Source: Desulfobacteraceae bacterium
GTDB lineage: Bacteria; Desulfobacterota; Desulfobacteria; Desulfobacterales; UBA11574
NCBI GenBank assembly: GCA_003486165.1
Contig: DNGT01000194.1
Location: 1,025 to 7,687 of the forward strand
Direction: 5' to 3'
DNA length: 6,663 bases
Part shown: piece by piece, positions 1 through 5,033 of the stretch
How the letters are laid out: each line of letters opens with the position of its first letter
Numbering within the stretch: position 1 is the stretch's first letter
Notes under the pieces: model-generated
What the model was told of the DNA's origin: nothing
What the model saw: only the letters and a program-made list of their open reading frames with translations
The model's database searches: none
Position numbers and translations under genes: made by a program

Positions 1-662
1 CTGTAGATTCTGTTTGAATCCATGGCACTTTCTTTGTGTTTTTCTTCAAGGTTGGTGATGAGATCCGCATCGTACAGCACTTTGAAATTTAGCGTTTCCT
101 CGGACCGGGGGTGATGGTGATGTCCGATGATATCACAAACCTCTTCGATCAATTCTTCTTTTGCGCCCAGCTTGATCATGATCGATCTTGCAATGGGCGG
201 TCCTTCCTGCTCCTGGTATTTTGCGGCCGTACTGTTATACTTTTTTTCAGCTTCGTGGATGCCGATGTCATGCAAATACGCTGCGGCCAGTATGACCGCC
301 AGATTGCCCCGTTCGTTTTTGCCGATCCTTTCAGCATAACGCGCCACCCGGGTTGCATGGCCGATGCGTTTGAAATCACTTTTAAAATATCGCTTCATCT
401 CTATGGCGATGCGATCTTTTAGAAGGTCTTCTTTCTGGGCCAAAAGTTCCGGCGGCAGATCCCCAATGCACTCTGTTGCATACTGGCAGTATGATGCACA
501 CCCGAAATCCATTTTGGGATTGGCGAATTTATGCTCGCATTTGGGGCATTTTCGAGTGGTATCGTCCTTGAAAAACTCAACTGATTGGCCACATTCCGGA
601 CATTTTGCCTCAAAAATAGCACTTGGGTTCCAGTATCGGCTGTCCTGTCCCGGGCATTTCAT
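1..662 (-). CDS. HD-domain phosphohydrolase-like protein with N-terminal Cys-rich zinc ribbon (C-terminus off the left edge)
   Basis: Translating the minus strand from ATG at 662 gives 220 open codons that run off the left edge, so the C-terminus is missing. AGGAGG at 670-675 lies seven bases before the ATG and fixes the start. Residues 21-42 carry CPEC...CPKC, a zinc-ribbon pattern, followed by C55, C59 and C65; C3 is an eighth cysteine. From about residue 98 there is an HD domain: H102, the paired H131-D132 in YLHDIG, a run of four histidines at 181-184 and a DAD at 198-200, matching the H...HD...HH...D metal ligands. HD proteins usually hydrolyse phosphate esters or nucleotides at a metal centre; the substrate here cannot be told. 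The Cys segment may bind zinc or an iron-sulfur cluster (inference). It lies downstream of hcp in the same direction, across a structured 314-base gap, so co-transcription is uncertain. The coding call is secure; the function is only known at family level. Confidence 0.88.
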   Translation of the reverse strand, partial: MKCPGQDSRYWNPSAIFEAKCPECGQSVEFFKDDTTRKCPKCEHKFANPKMDFGCASYCQYATECIGDLPPELLAQKEDLLKDRIAIEMKRYFKSDFKRIGHATRVARYAERIGKNERGNLAVILAAAYLHDIGIHEAEKKYNSTAAKYQEQEGPPIARSIMIKLGAKEELIEEVCDIIGHHHHPRSEETLNFKVLYDADLITNLEEKHKESAMDSNRIY

Positions 663-669
663 TTTGGTT

Positions 670-675
670 CCTCCT
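670..675 (-). promoter_or_regulatory. Ribosome binding site of the HD-domain gene
   Basis: AGGAGG on the minus strand, seven bases before the ATG at 660-662. It is a near-ideal Shine-Dalgarno sequence and decides the start of a gene whose end is outside the window. Confidence 0.8.
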
Positions 676-702
676 ATGATCAACCATTTTTTAAAGGATT
701 AA

Positions 703-721
703 CATACGCGTTAACGGTATG
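703..721. promoter_or_regulatory. Imperfect palindrome upstream of the HD-domain gene
   Basis: CATAC (703-707) and GTATG (717-721) flank the perfect 8-bp palindrome CGTTAACG (709-716), with one extra base at 708. It ends about 40 bases before the HD gene's ATG, where an operator or promoter-proximal site would be expected. GTTAACG here (710-716) is also the inverse of CGTTAAC at 905-911, so it may instead be one end of the larger foldback region. No confident -10/-35 pair was found for this gene. The palindrome is seen; a regulatory role is a guess. Confidence 0.35.
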
Positions 722-744
722 CGCTCCCCCGTTTCACTCTGGTG

Positions 745-895
745 TCTCCGTGTCTGGTCATTTCAATGACTTAGAAGTGGTGGCATTCCTCATCCCTCCG
801 CGTTCTCCCGAGAAAAGCATGCGGGAGCCGCGGTCTCCCCCACTACTAAATCATTGAAATGACGAAGCCACTCCGCCAATGTAGTTCCACGGAGA
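745..895. repeat. Nested inverted-repeat element in the hcp-HD gap
   Basis: Three nested layers are visible. The outer pair is TCTCCGTG (745-752) against CACGGAGA (888-895), 8 of 8. The middle pair is 757-779 against 841-863, 23 bases with two mismatches (770/850 and 775/845). The inner GC-rich hairpin spans 798-833. The tips of the middle arms are themselves near-palindromic (GTCATT-TC-AATGAC at 757-770). No good ribosome site or coding frame was found here. Such a foldback could be a MITE-like or REP-like mobile repeat, or a structured RNA in the hcp-HD transcript. No target-site duplication was recognised, and copy number in the genome cannot be seen from one window. Confidence 0.6.
798..833. 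repeat. GC-rich hairpin at the core of the foldback element
   Basis: CCGCG (798-802) pairs with CGCGG (829-833), and CTCCCG (805-810) pairs with CGGGAG (822-827), around an 11-base loop (811-821). Only a small internal asymmetry (TT against C) interrupts the 11 base pairs. There is no T-run on either side, so it is not a typical intrinsic terminator. Confidence 0.55.
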
Positions 896-923
896 AGCTC
901 GGCCCGTTAACACATTCGGCTTA

Positions 924-966
924 ACAGGATTCACAAGACATACTCTAATCATCTTGTGAACCCTGT
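924..966 (-). terminator. Long stem-loop just downstream of hcp, possible terminator without U-tract
   Basis: The arms 924-938 and 952-966 are complementary over 15 positions with one non-Watson-Crick pair (929/961). Read as minus-strand RNA that pair is a G-U wobble, so the stem is continuous on the hcp transcript. The loop is 13 bases. It begins 10 bases after the hcp stop codon (977-979), the usual place for a terminator or a 3'-end protecting hairpin. No U-run follows on the minus strand, so factor-independent termination would be weak; stabilising the hcp mRNA end is an alternative. Confidence 0.45.
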
Positions 967-976
967 CGAGAAAGAA

Positions 977-2605
977 TTATCCTAAAATCGCTTTCAGATC
1001 TTCATCCGGTGTCTTGATCGGCATAATATTGAACTTTTCCACCAGAACATTGAGGATATTCGGCGAAACAAAAGCCGGCAGGCTCGGACCCAGTCGGATA
1101 TCTTTGATTCCCAGATACAGCAGGCTCAGCAGAATCGCACAGGCTTTTTGTTCATACCATGACAGAATCATGGACAACGGAAGGTCATTCACCCCGCACT
1201 CAAAGGCATTGGCCAGGGCCGATGCAATTTGAACGGCAGAATAGGCGTCGTTGCACTGGCCGACATCCAGAAGTCTCGGAATTCCGCCGATATCTCCCAA
1301 ATCCTTATCAAAGAAGCGGAATTTGCCGCAGGCAAGGGTCAGGACCACGCAATCTTCAGGCACTTTTTCCACGAATTCCGTGTAGTAATTCCGTCCGGGC
1401 TTGGCGCCGTCGCATCCGGCCACCAGAAAAAAATGACGGATGGCTTTGTTCTTCACCGCTTCGATCACCGTGCCTGCAACGCCCATGACCGCATTCCTGG
1501 CAAACCCGACCATCACGGACTTGCCCTGGGTGTCTTCCTTAAATCCGGGTAATTCTAAAGCCTTTTCGATGACTGGAGCAAAATTTTTGTCGGCAATATG
1601 GGTGACCCCGGGCCAGCCCACCAGGCCGGTGGTGAAAATGTTATCTTCATATGAATCTTTGGGTTTCTGAATGCAGTTGGTGGTCATTAAAATTGCCCCT
1701 GGAAACGCAGCAAACTCTTTGGCCTGATTCTGCCAGGCAGTGCCGTAATGACCATAGAAGTGATCATATTTTTTCAACTCGGGATACCCATGGCAGGGGA
1801 GCATCTCACCGTGAGTATAAACATAAATTCCTTTTCCTTGAGTTTGTTTCAGGATGTATTCCAGGTCTTTTAAATCATGCCCTGAAACCAGGATGGCCTT
1901 ACCTTTTTTAGCGCCCAGGGGGACGGATGTGGGAACCGGATGGCCGTATGCCCCTGTATTTGCCGCATCCAAAATCTCCATGGCGATGAGGTTGATTTCA
2001 CCGCATTTGAAAACGAGCCCAACATAATCGTCAGCACCCAGATCCTTGTTCAACGTAGCAGCCATGGCGTCATGAATAAAATCAAAAATTCTTTCATCGG
2101 TTTTTCCAAGGATTTTTGCATGATCCGCATAGGCGGCCACCCCCTTGATACCGTATATTAAAAGCTGCTGTAACGAAAGAATGTCAGGATTAATATCAGG
2201 ATCGGATTTAACGCCGACTTTTTCTCCCTGGGCCACAAGACCTTCTCTATTTGCCTCAGGTGTGAAATTGACAGGTCCTTCCGGAAAATCGGTCTTTCCG
2301 CCGGCTGATGAGACTTTTGCCTTGAGTTCATCTCTTAAATTTGCGGTTTTGTGGATCAGTTCCACGAATCGATCGGGATCAAAATCGACATTGGTTAGCG
2401 TGGAAAAGATGGCTTCACATACAAAATGGTCGATGGCTGTATCCTTGATAGCGACGTTTCGACCTTCAAGTGCCACCTGAGACAGTCCCTTTACCGTATA
2501 AATCAAAAGATCCTGAAGGGCTGCAACCTCCGGTTGCTTCCCGCACACGCCGATTTTTGTGCATCCTTCACCTTTTGCCGTTTGTTCACATTGAAAACAA
2601 AACAT
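977..2605 (-). CDS. hcp: Hydroxylamine reductase / hybrid cluster protein, class I
   Basis: 542 residues, a normal length for class I Hcp. This cytoplasmic iron-sulfur protein reduces hydroxylamine in vitro and is best known for handling nitric oxide and nitrosative stress. The N-terminus has C3, C6, C15 and C21, the class I spacing that binds the cubane cluster. All ligands of the hybrid Fe-S-O cluster can be placed: H243 (SGHDL), E267 (THGEMLP), C311 (TTNCIQ), C398 (GCDG, the persulfide position), C426 (ACGKF), C451 (GQCND) and E485 (WYEQKA), close to the numbering I recall for Desulfovibrio vulgaris Hcp. It is therefore very probably active. The ATG at 2603-2605 has AGGAGG five bases upstream. 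A perfect TATAAT and an FNR-type palindrome lie upstream, shared with the divergent regulator. A stem-loop follows the stop. No ferredoxin-like partner gene (hcr or a fused ferredoxin) is visible. Confidence 0.97.
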   Translation of the reverse strand: MFCFQCEQTAKGEGCTKIGVCGKQPEVAALQDLLIYTVKGLSQVALEGRNVAIKDTAIDHFVCEAIFSTLTNVDFDPDRFVELIHKTANLRDELKAKVSSAGGKTDFPEGPVNFTPEANREGLVAQGEKVGVKSDPDINPDILSLQQLLIYGIKGVAAYADHAKILGKTDERIFDFIHDAMAATLNKDLGADDYVGLVFKCGEINLIAMEILDAANTGAYGHPVPTSVPLGAKKGKAILVSGHDLKDLEYILKQTQGKGIYVYTHGEMLPCHGYPELKKYDHFYGHYGTAWQNQAKEFAAFPGAILMTTNCIQKPKDSYEDNIFTTGLVGWPGVTHIADKNFAPVIEKALELPGFKEDTQGKSVMVGFARNAVMGVAGTVIEAVKNKAIRHFFLVAGCDGAKPGRNYYTEFVEKVPEDCVVLTLACGKFRFFDKDLGDIGGIPRLLDVGQCNDAYSAVQIASALANAFECGVNDLPLSMILSWYEQKACAILLSLLYLGIKDIRLGPSLPAFVSPNILNVLVEKFNIMPIKTPDEDLKAILG

Positions 2606-2610
2606 AATGG

Positions 2611-2616
2611 CCTCCT
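2611..2616 (-). promoter_or_regulatory. Ribosome binding site of hcp
   Basis: AGGAGG on the minus strand, five bases before the hcp ATG and preceded by an A-rich run. It supports the start that keeps the N-terminal cluster cysteine C3. Confidence 0.8.
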
Positions 2617-2706
2617 TTTTTTATTTGATTAAATGATGGTTTTAAGATTCAGGGTTTCGATGTATCCGAAATGGATTTATTAGCTCTTTCCTGGCTTTTG
2701 ATTTAC

Positions 2707-2712
2707 ATTATA
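2707..2712 (-). promoter_or_regulatory. -10 element of the hcp promoter
   Basis: Perfect TATAAT on the minus strand, placing transcription start near 2700 and leaving a leader of about 95 bases before the hcp ATG. The hexamer at the expected -35 position (AGGTAC, 17-base spacer) is poor, as expected of an activator-dependent promoter. The palindrome at 2735-2748 is centred at about -41.5, the class II position for CRP/FNR activators. The start site is inferred, not measured. A small hairpin (TTTCG 2655-2659 with CGAAA 2667-2671) lies in the leader. Confidence 0.65.
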
Positions 2713-2734
2713 AAAGATAAACACAACCAGTACC

Positions 2735-2748
2735 TTGACTTAAGTCAA
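2735..2748. promoter_or_regulatory. FNR/HcpR-type operator palindrome shared by hcp and the regulator gene
   Basis: TTGACTTAAGTCAA is a perfect 14-bp palindrome with half-site TTGAC and a four-base centre, the geometry of FNR-family boxes (E. coli FNR: TTGAT-N4-ATCAA). The regulator encoded next door has the matching E-T-x-S-R recognition helix. For hcp it sits at about -41.5; for the regulator it contains the -35 hexamer. From this I infer activation of hcp and autorepression of the regulator. No second copy of this box was noticed elsewhere in the window. Confidence 0.72.
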
Positions 2749-2762
2749 AAAAGCGTGATAAT
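2735..2762 (+). promoter_or_regulatory. Predicted promoter of the CRP/FNR regulator gene
   Basis: TTGACT (2735-2740) and GATAAT (2757-2762) are separated by 16 bases, a good sigma-70-like promoter. The -35 hexamer is the left part of the operator palindrome, so a bound regulator should block it. Predicted transcription start is near 2769, which falls after the possible TTG start at 2765 and supports ATG at 2783, giving a leader of about 14 bases. Confidence 0.55.
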
Positions 2763-2782
2763 TTTTGAAAAAAGAAAAAATC

Positions 2783-3469
2783 ATGAAAAAAATTCTACAG
2801 ATTATTTCAGATGCACCCCTTTTTAACGGTTTATCCGAAGAGCAGCTGAACGACGTTAGACAGATTTCAGTGGACAAGTTTTGTGACAAGGGGAAGACGA
2901 TTTTTTTAGAAGGCGACGACTGTAATGGTTTTTATATTGTTGCTGATGGCAAAGTGAAAATTTATAAAGTTTCCTTCGAAGGCAAAGAACATATTCTTCA
3001 TATTTATGGACCCGGGAATCCCTTTGGCGAAGTTCCGGTTTTCGCCGGAAGGAAATTTCCGGCCAATGCACAGACCCTCCTTAAAAGCCACCTCCTTTTT
3101 TTCCCGAGGACGGCGTTTGTTGACCTGATATCCAAAAATCCTTCTCTTGCTCTGAATATGCTTGGCGTACTTTCCATGCGGCTGCGCCAGTTTACCGTGC
3201 AGATCGAAAATCTTTCCTTAAAGGAAGTTCCCGGGCGGCTTGCTTCATACCTGGTATATTTGAGCCAGGAACAGGGTCGAACCGATGTTGTCGCTTTAAA
3301 TATTTCTAAAGGCCAACTGGCAAGCCTTCTGGGTACCATTCCTGAAACCCTTTCACGGATTCTAACGAAAATGAACCAGCATCACTTGATCGATACCAGT
3401 GGCCGGGATATAATATTGAAAGACCTTGGCGGACTAAAAGATCTGGCGGAGCACGGAAAACTTCAGTAA
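2783..3469 (+). CDS. hcpR: CRP/FNR-family transcription regulator, probable HcpR
   Basis: 228 residues from ATG at 2783. Residues about 10-120 form a cyclic-nucleotide-binding-like beta-roll (FLEGDDCNGFYIVADGKVKI, then GNPFGEVPVF), and about 145-215 a CRP-type winged helix-turn-helix with recognition helix PETLSRIL. E188, S191 and R192 correspond to the FNR residues that read TTGA, agreeing with the operator upstream. There is no N-terminal cysteine cluster; the only cysteines are C34 and C47, so it is not an FNR-type 4Fe-4S oxygen sensor. Divergent placement from hcp matches HcpR, which controls nitrosative-stress genes in Desulfovibrio and relatives; the effector cannot be read here. An in-frame TTG at 2765 would add MKKEKI, but it lies upstream of the predicted transcription start. 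The leader is A-rich with no clear Shine-Dalgarno, which is odd beside its neighbours. Confidence 0.9.
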   Translation: MKKILQIISDAPLFNGLSEEQLNDVRQISVDKFCDKGKTIFLEGDDCNGFYIVADGKVKIYKVSFEGKEHILHIYGPGNPFGEVPVFAGRKFPANAQTLLKSHLLFFPRTAFVDLISKNPSLALNMLGVLSMRLRQFTVQIENLSLKEVPGRLASYLVYLSQEQGRTDVVALNISKGQLASLLGTIPETLSRILTKMNQHHLIDTSGRDIILKDLGGLKDLAEHGKLQ

Positions 3470-3474
3470 CCGGC

Positions 3475-3515
3475 GTTATTACCCGCAGATATTGCGTGAT
3501 ATTTAGTGCAATAAC
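3475..3515. terminator. Possible weak bidirectional terminator between convergent genes
   Basis: The 52-base gap between the converging regulator and CMD genes holds GTTATT (3475-3480) against AATAAC (3510-3515), with an alternative overlapping hairpin ATTGC (3491-3495) against GCAAT (3508-3512). Neither is GC-rich and no T-run follows on either strand. The position fits a shared terminator, but the structure is weak. Confidence 0.25.
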
Positions 3516-3521
3516 AAGGCA

Positions 3522-3839
3522 TTATGTCTGATGTTTTTCGAGCACTTCGTTGGCCCACCCCATGGCAGCAATCATGTTTGGAAATCCGGTGGTGGTTAAG
3601 GACAATAAAACCGCATGAAGAATCTCGTCGGAGGTTGCACCGGCCGCTAAAGCCTTTCGGACAGAAGACATGACCGCACCTCTGGAGTTGGCGCCGATGG
3701 CAATACCCAGCTTAACGAGGTCCTGGCATTTTTCATCCAAAGGGCCTTCTTCCCGGCATGACTTGCCCAAATGCTGATAATACTTCAAAACATTAGGATA
3801 TTTCTTTATAAAGTCTTCATATGTTTTTGGTAAATACAT
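3522..3839 (-). CDS. Carboxymuconolactone decarboxylase (AhpD-like) family protein lacking the CxxC
   Basis: 105 residues, about the size of a single CMD domain. The pattern LDEKCQDLVKLGIAIGA followed by RKALAAGATSDEILHAV and GFPNMIAAMGW is typical of the family. Many members (AhpD type) are thiol peroxidase partners using CxxCxxxH just before the AAGA segment; here the aligned positions are about S52, A55 and S59, and the only cysteines, C28 and C38, lie elsewhere. A disulfide reductase role is therefore unlikely, and I assign no reaction. The ATG has AGGAGG (3844-3849) four bases upstream. It is the last of four minus-strand genes, 111 bases after the DUF6125-type gene, a gap long enough for its own promoter. 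It converges on the regulator gene. Confidence 0.88.
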   Translation of the reverse strand: MYLPKTYEDFIKKYPNVLKYYQHLGKSCREEGPLDEKCQDLVKLGIAIGANSRGAVMSSVRKALAAGATSDEILHAVLLSLTTTGFPNMIAAMGWANEVLEKHQT

Positions 3840-3843
3840 CGGT

Positions 3844-3849
3844 CCTCCT
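3844..3849 (-). promoter_or_regulatory. Ribosome binding site of the CMD-family gene
   Basis: AGGAGG on the minus strand, four bases before the ATG at 3837-3839. Spacing is a little short but the match is full. Confidence 0.7.
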
Positions 3850-3950
3850 TTCGGCGGTACAAGGTTTTCATTTGTAAGCGACGTTAATGGTTACTATGCT
3901 ATTTAATTTGTAATTTAGCAACACCTTACTCAAATTTCGAGGTTGTAAAT

Positions 3951-4463
3951 TCATGAATCGATATAAAAGCGCCACTTGCAAAACATGTTTTCAGGATGAG
4001 GGTCCGGAGGTGCGAAAAGGCATTCAACCCTTATCCTGTCATCAACGACTCGGGCAAAACTGTTGAATTCTTTTCGATGCATTTCTTTACATACATATTC
4101 ACCCAAACCTCGCTTGAGTCTGGCTTCCTGAGTTGGACAGGAAGGAACGGAAATGATCACTTCGTTGTCGGATTCATGAATCTGGTATCCCACAAGAATG
4201 CACCAGGGGAAAAGCTTTTGGGCCTTGACAAATGCTTTAAGCCCCTTTTCTTGAATCTGAAATCGTTCCACAAGATCTTTAGCGGCCATTGCTGATACAC
4301 GGTCCCACACCCTTTCGTTGATATGTTCGGCGGTCTGTTGATCAAATTGTTCGGTTAAATAGATAAACCAGAATGCATCCACAAGACGGTAATGCCAAAG
4401 AAGAAATTTTAGATATTTTTTCAGATCCGATGCCTCCATATCCTCGAATATTTCCATGTCCAT
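3951..4463 (-). CDS. DUF6125-type conserved protein (resembles ATC-hydrolase-like families)
   Basis: 170 residues from ATG at 4463. The C-terminal half has the signature I associate with DUF6125: C109 and Q112 in [13 protein letters not shown]125 (EYVCK), a [13 protein letters not shown] segment ending at C148, the APPDPHP turn (151-157) and FCKWRF with C162. The N-terminal half is helical and aromatic-rich, with [11 protein letters not shown] and the acidic [19 protein letters not shown]. The repeated cysteines suggest metal or cofactor binding (inference). Family members have been compared with L-2-amino-thiazoline-4-carboxylate hydrolase, but no reaction can be assigned. The frame stays open to an ATG at 4559, but AAGGGG at 4471-4476, seven bases before 4463, and the non-conserved, Lys-rich extension favour the shorter form. 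It lies 61 bases after the two-TM gene, probably in the same transcript. No signal peptide is seen, so it is likely cytoplasmic. Confidence 0.85.
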   Translation of the reverse strand: MDMEIFEDMEASDLKKYLKFLLWHYRLVDAFWFIYLTEQFDQQTAEHINERVWDRVSAMAAKDLVERFQIQEKGLKAFVKAQKLFPWCILVGYQIHESDNEVIISVPSCPTQEARLKRGLGEYVCKEMHRKEFNSFARVVDDRIRVECLFAPPDPHPENMFCKWRFYIDS

Positions 4464-4470
4464 ATTGTCA

Positions 4471-4476
4471 CCCCTT
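4471..4476 (-). promoter_or_regulatory. Ribosome binding site deciding the DUF6125-type start
   Basis: AAGGGG on the minus strand, seven bases before the ATG at 4461-4463. The in-frame ATG at 4559 would lie inside the upstream gene's 3' end (that gene stops at 4525), which makes the longer form less likely. Confidence 0.6.
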
Positions 4477-4524
4477 TTTGATTTTTTGCGCTTTAGGAAT
4501 ATCGAAAAAACCGAAATATTGCTT

Positions 4525-4983
4525 TTACACAGCCGACCATATGATAGAACCTGCTTCATCTTTCAGGTTTAATTGCGGCAGGCCTTCTTTATCGAATTCA
4601 ATAGTTACACTGCCTTTGTTTCCTACGAGCTTCAGAACCGGTGCATTGTCCAATACATTCAACGTGGCACGTGGGATGTGATCCGAATCGAAGAACGTCA
4701 TTAACTGTTTTTCGGGGCCGGTTGAAATTGAAACGCTTTCATTTCCTTTTTGGTCTATAAGTCTGAAAGTTTGAACAATGGCTTCCCTTGCGTTCAACCT
4801 GGATGTCGTCATTTCATATTCGAGCTTTTTTAAACGCGCAATTATCATTCCTGCAGCAATAAAAATTGCCAACGGCAATACCATTGTACGAGCTTCAACG
4901 CCTAATTTATCATAATACCCACCCAACAAAACAATCAAAAGAATCAGCGCAAACGTCATCTTCCAGTCTTTTTTCTGAAACAT
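4525..4983 (-). CDS. Small membrane protein with two TM segments and a soluble C-terminal domain, unknown function
   Basis: 152 residues, not recognised. After the charged start MFQKKDWK there is a hydrophobic segment at about 9-23 ([13 protein letters not shown]), a short loop, and a second at about 34-49 ([18 protein letters not shown]). Both are long enough to span the membrane as a hairpin, with both ends probably cytoplasmic because positive charges flank them. The rest (about 60-152) alternates polar and hydrophobic residues and looks beta-rich ([22 protein letters not shown], then [18 protein letters not shown]); it may be a small ligand- or protein-binding fold. There are no cysteines or catalytic motifs. 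GGAGG (4991-4995) lies seven bases before the ATG. It starts 50 bases after the histidine kinase stops, so the two are probably co-transcribed and may act together at the membrane (inference). Confidence 0.8.
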   Translation of the reverse strand: MFQKKDWKMTFALILLIVLLGGYYDKLGVEARTMVLPLAIFIAAGMIIARLKKLEYEMTTSRLNAREAIVQTFRLIDQKGNESVSISTGPEKQLMTFFDSDHIPRATLNVLDNAPVLKLVGNKGSVTIEFDKEGLPQLNLKDEAGSIIWSAV

Positions 4984-4990
4984 CTGTCAT

Positions 4991-4995
4991 CCTCC
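4991..4995 (-). promoter_or_regulatory. Ribosome binding site of the two-TM protein gene
   Basis: GGAGG on the minus strand, seven bases before the ATG at 4981-4983. It supports a start that leaves the first membrane segment intact. Confidence 0.7.
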
Positions 4996-5033
4996 ACTCA
5001 TTATTTTTCGTTGAATACGATAGAAAAGTTCAT

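Noticed and set aside
111..702. Plus-strand reading frames and short minus-strand frames of 67 codons at 176-379 and 419-622
   Set aside because: They overlap the HD-domain gene, which has a strong ribosome site, zinc-ribbon cysteines and all HD residues in a different minus-strand frame.
585..857. 90-codon plus-strand frame reaching into the hcp-HD gap
   Set aside because: It starts inside the HD gene on the opposite strand, has no Shine-Dalgarno, and its end is composed of the inverted repeats.
1014..2632. Several plus-strand reading frames of 68-111 codons inside hcp
   Set aside because: They are antisense to a full-length Hcp with every ligand conserved, resemble no family and lack ribosome sites.
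2765..2782. TTG start adding six residues (MKKEKI) to the regulator
   Set aside because: The predicted transcription start (about 2769) is downstream of it; ATG at 2783 gives the usual CRP-family N-terminus. Not fully excluded because neither start has a good ribosome site.
3897..3920. TGCTA/TAGCA inverted repeat in the 111-base gap before the CMD gene
   Set aside because: Five-base arms around an A/T-rich centre are expected by chance; a promoter in this gap is possible but no clear -35/-10 pair was found.
4498..4520. A/T-rich hairpin between the two-TM and DUF6125-type genes
   Set aside because: Only seven pairs with a two-base bulge and mostly A-T; too weak to call a terminator.
4464..4559. 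Upstream ATG at 4559 extending the DUF6125-type protein by 32 residues
   Set aside because: The extension lies partly inside the preceding gene, is Lys-rich and unlike the family, while ATG 4463 has its own Shine-Dalgarno.
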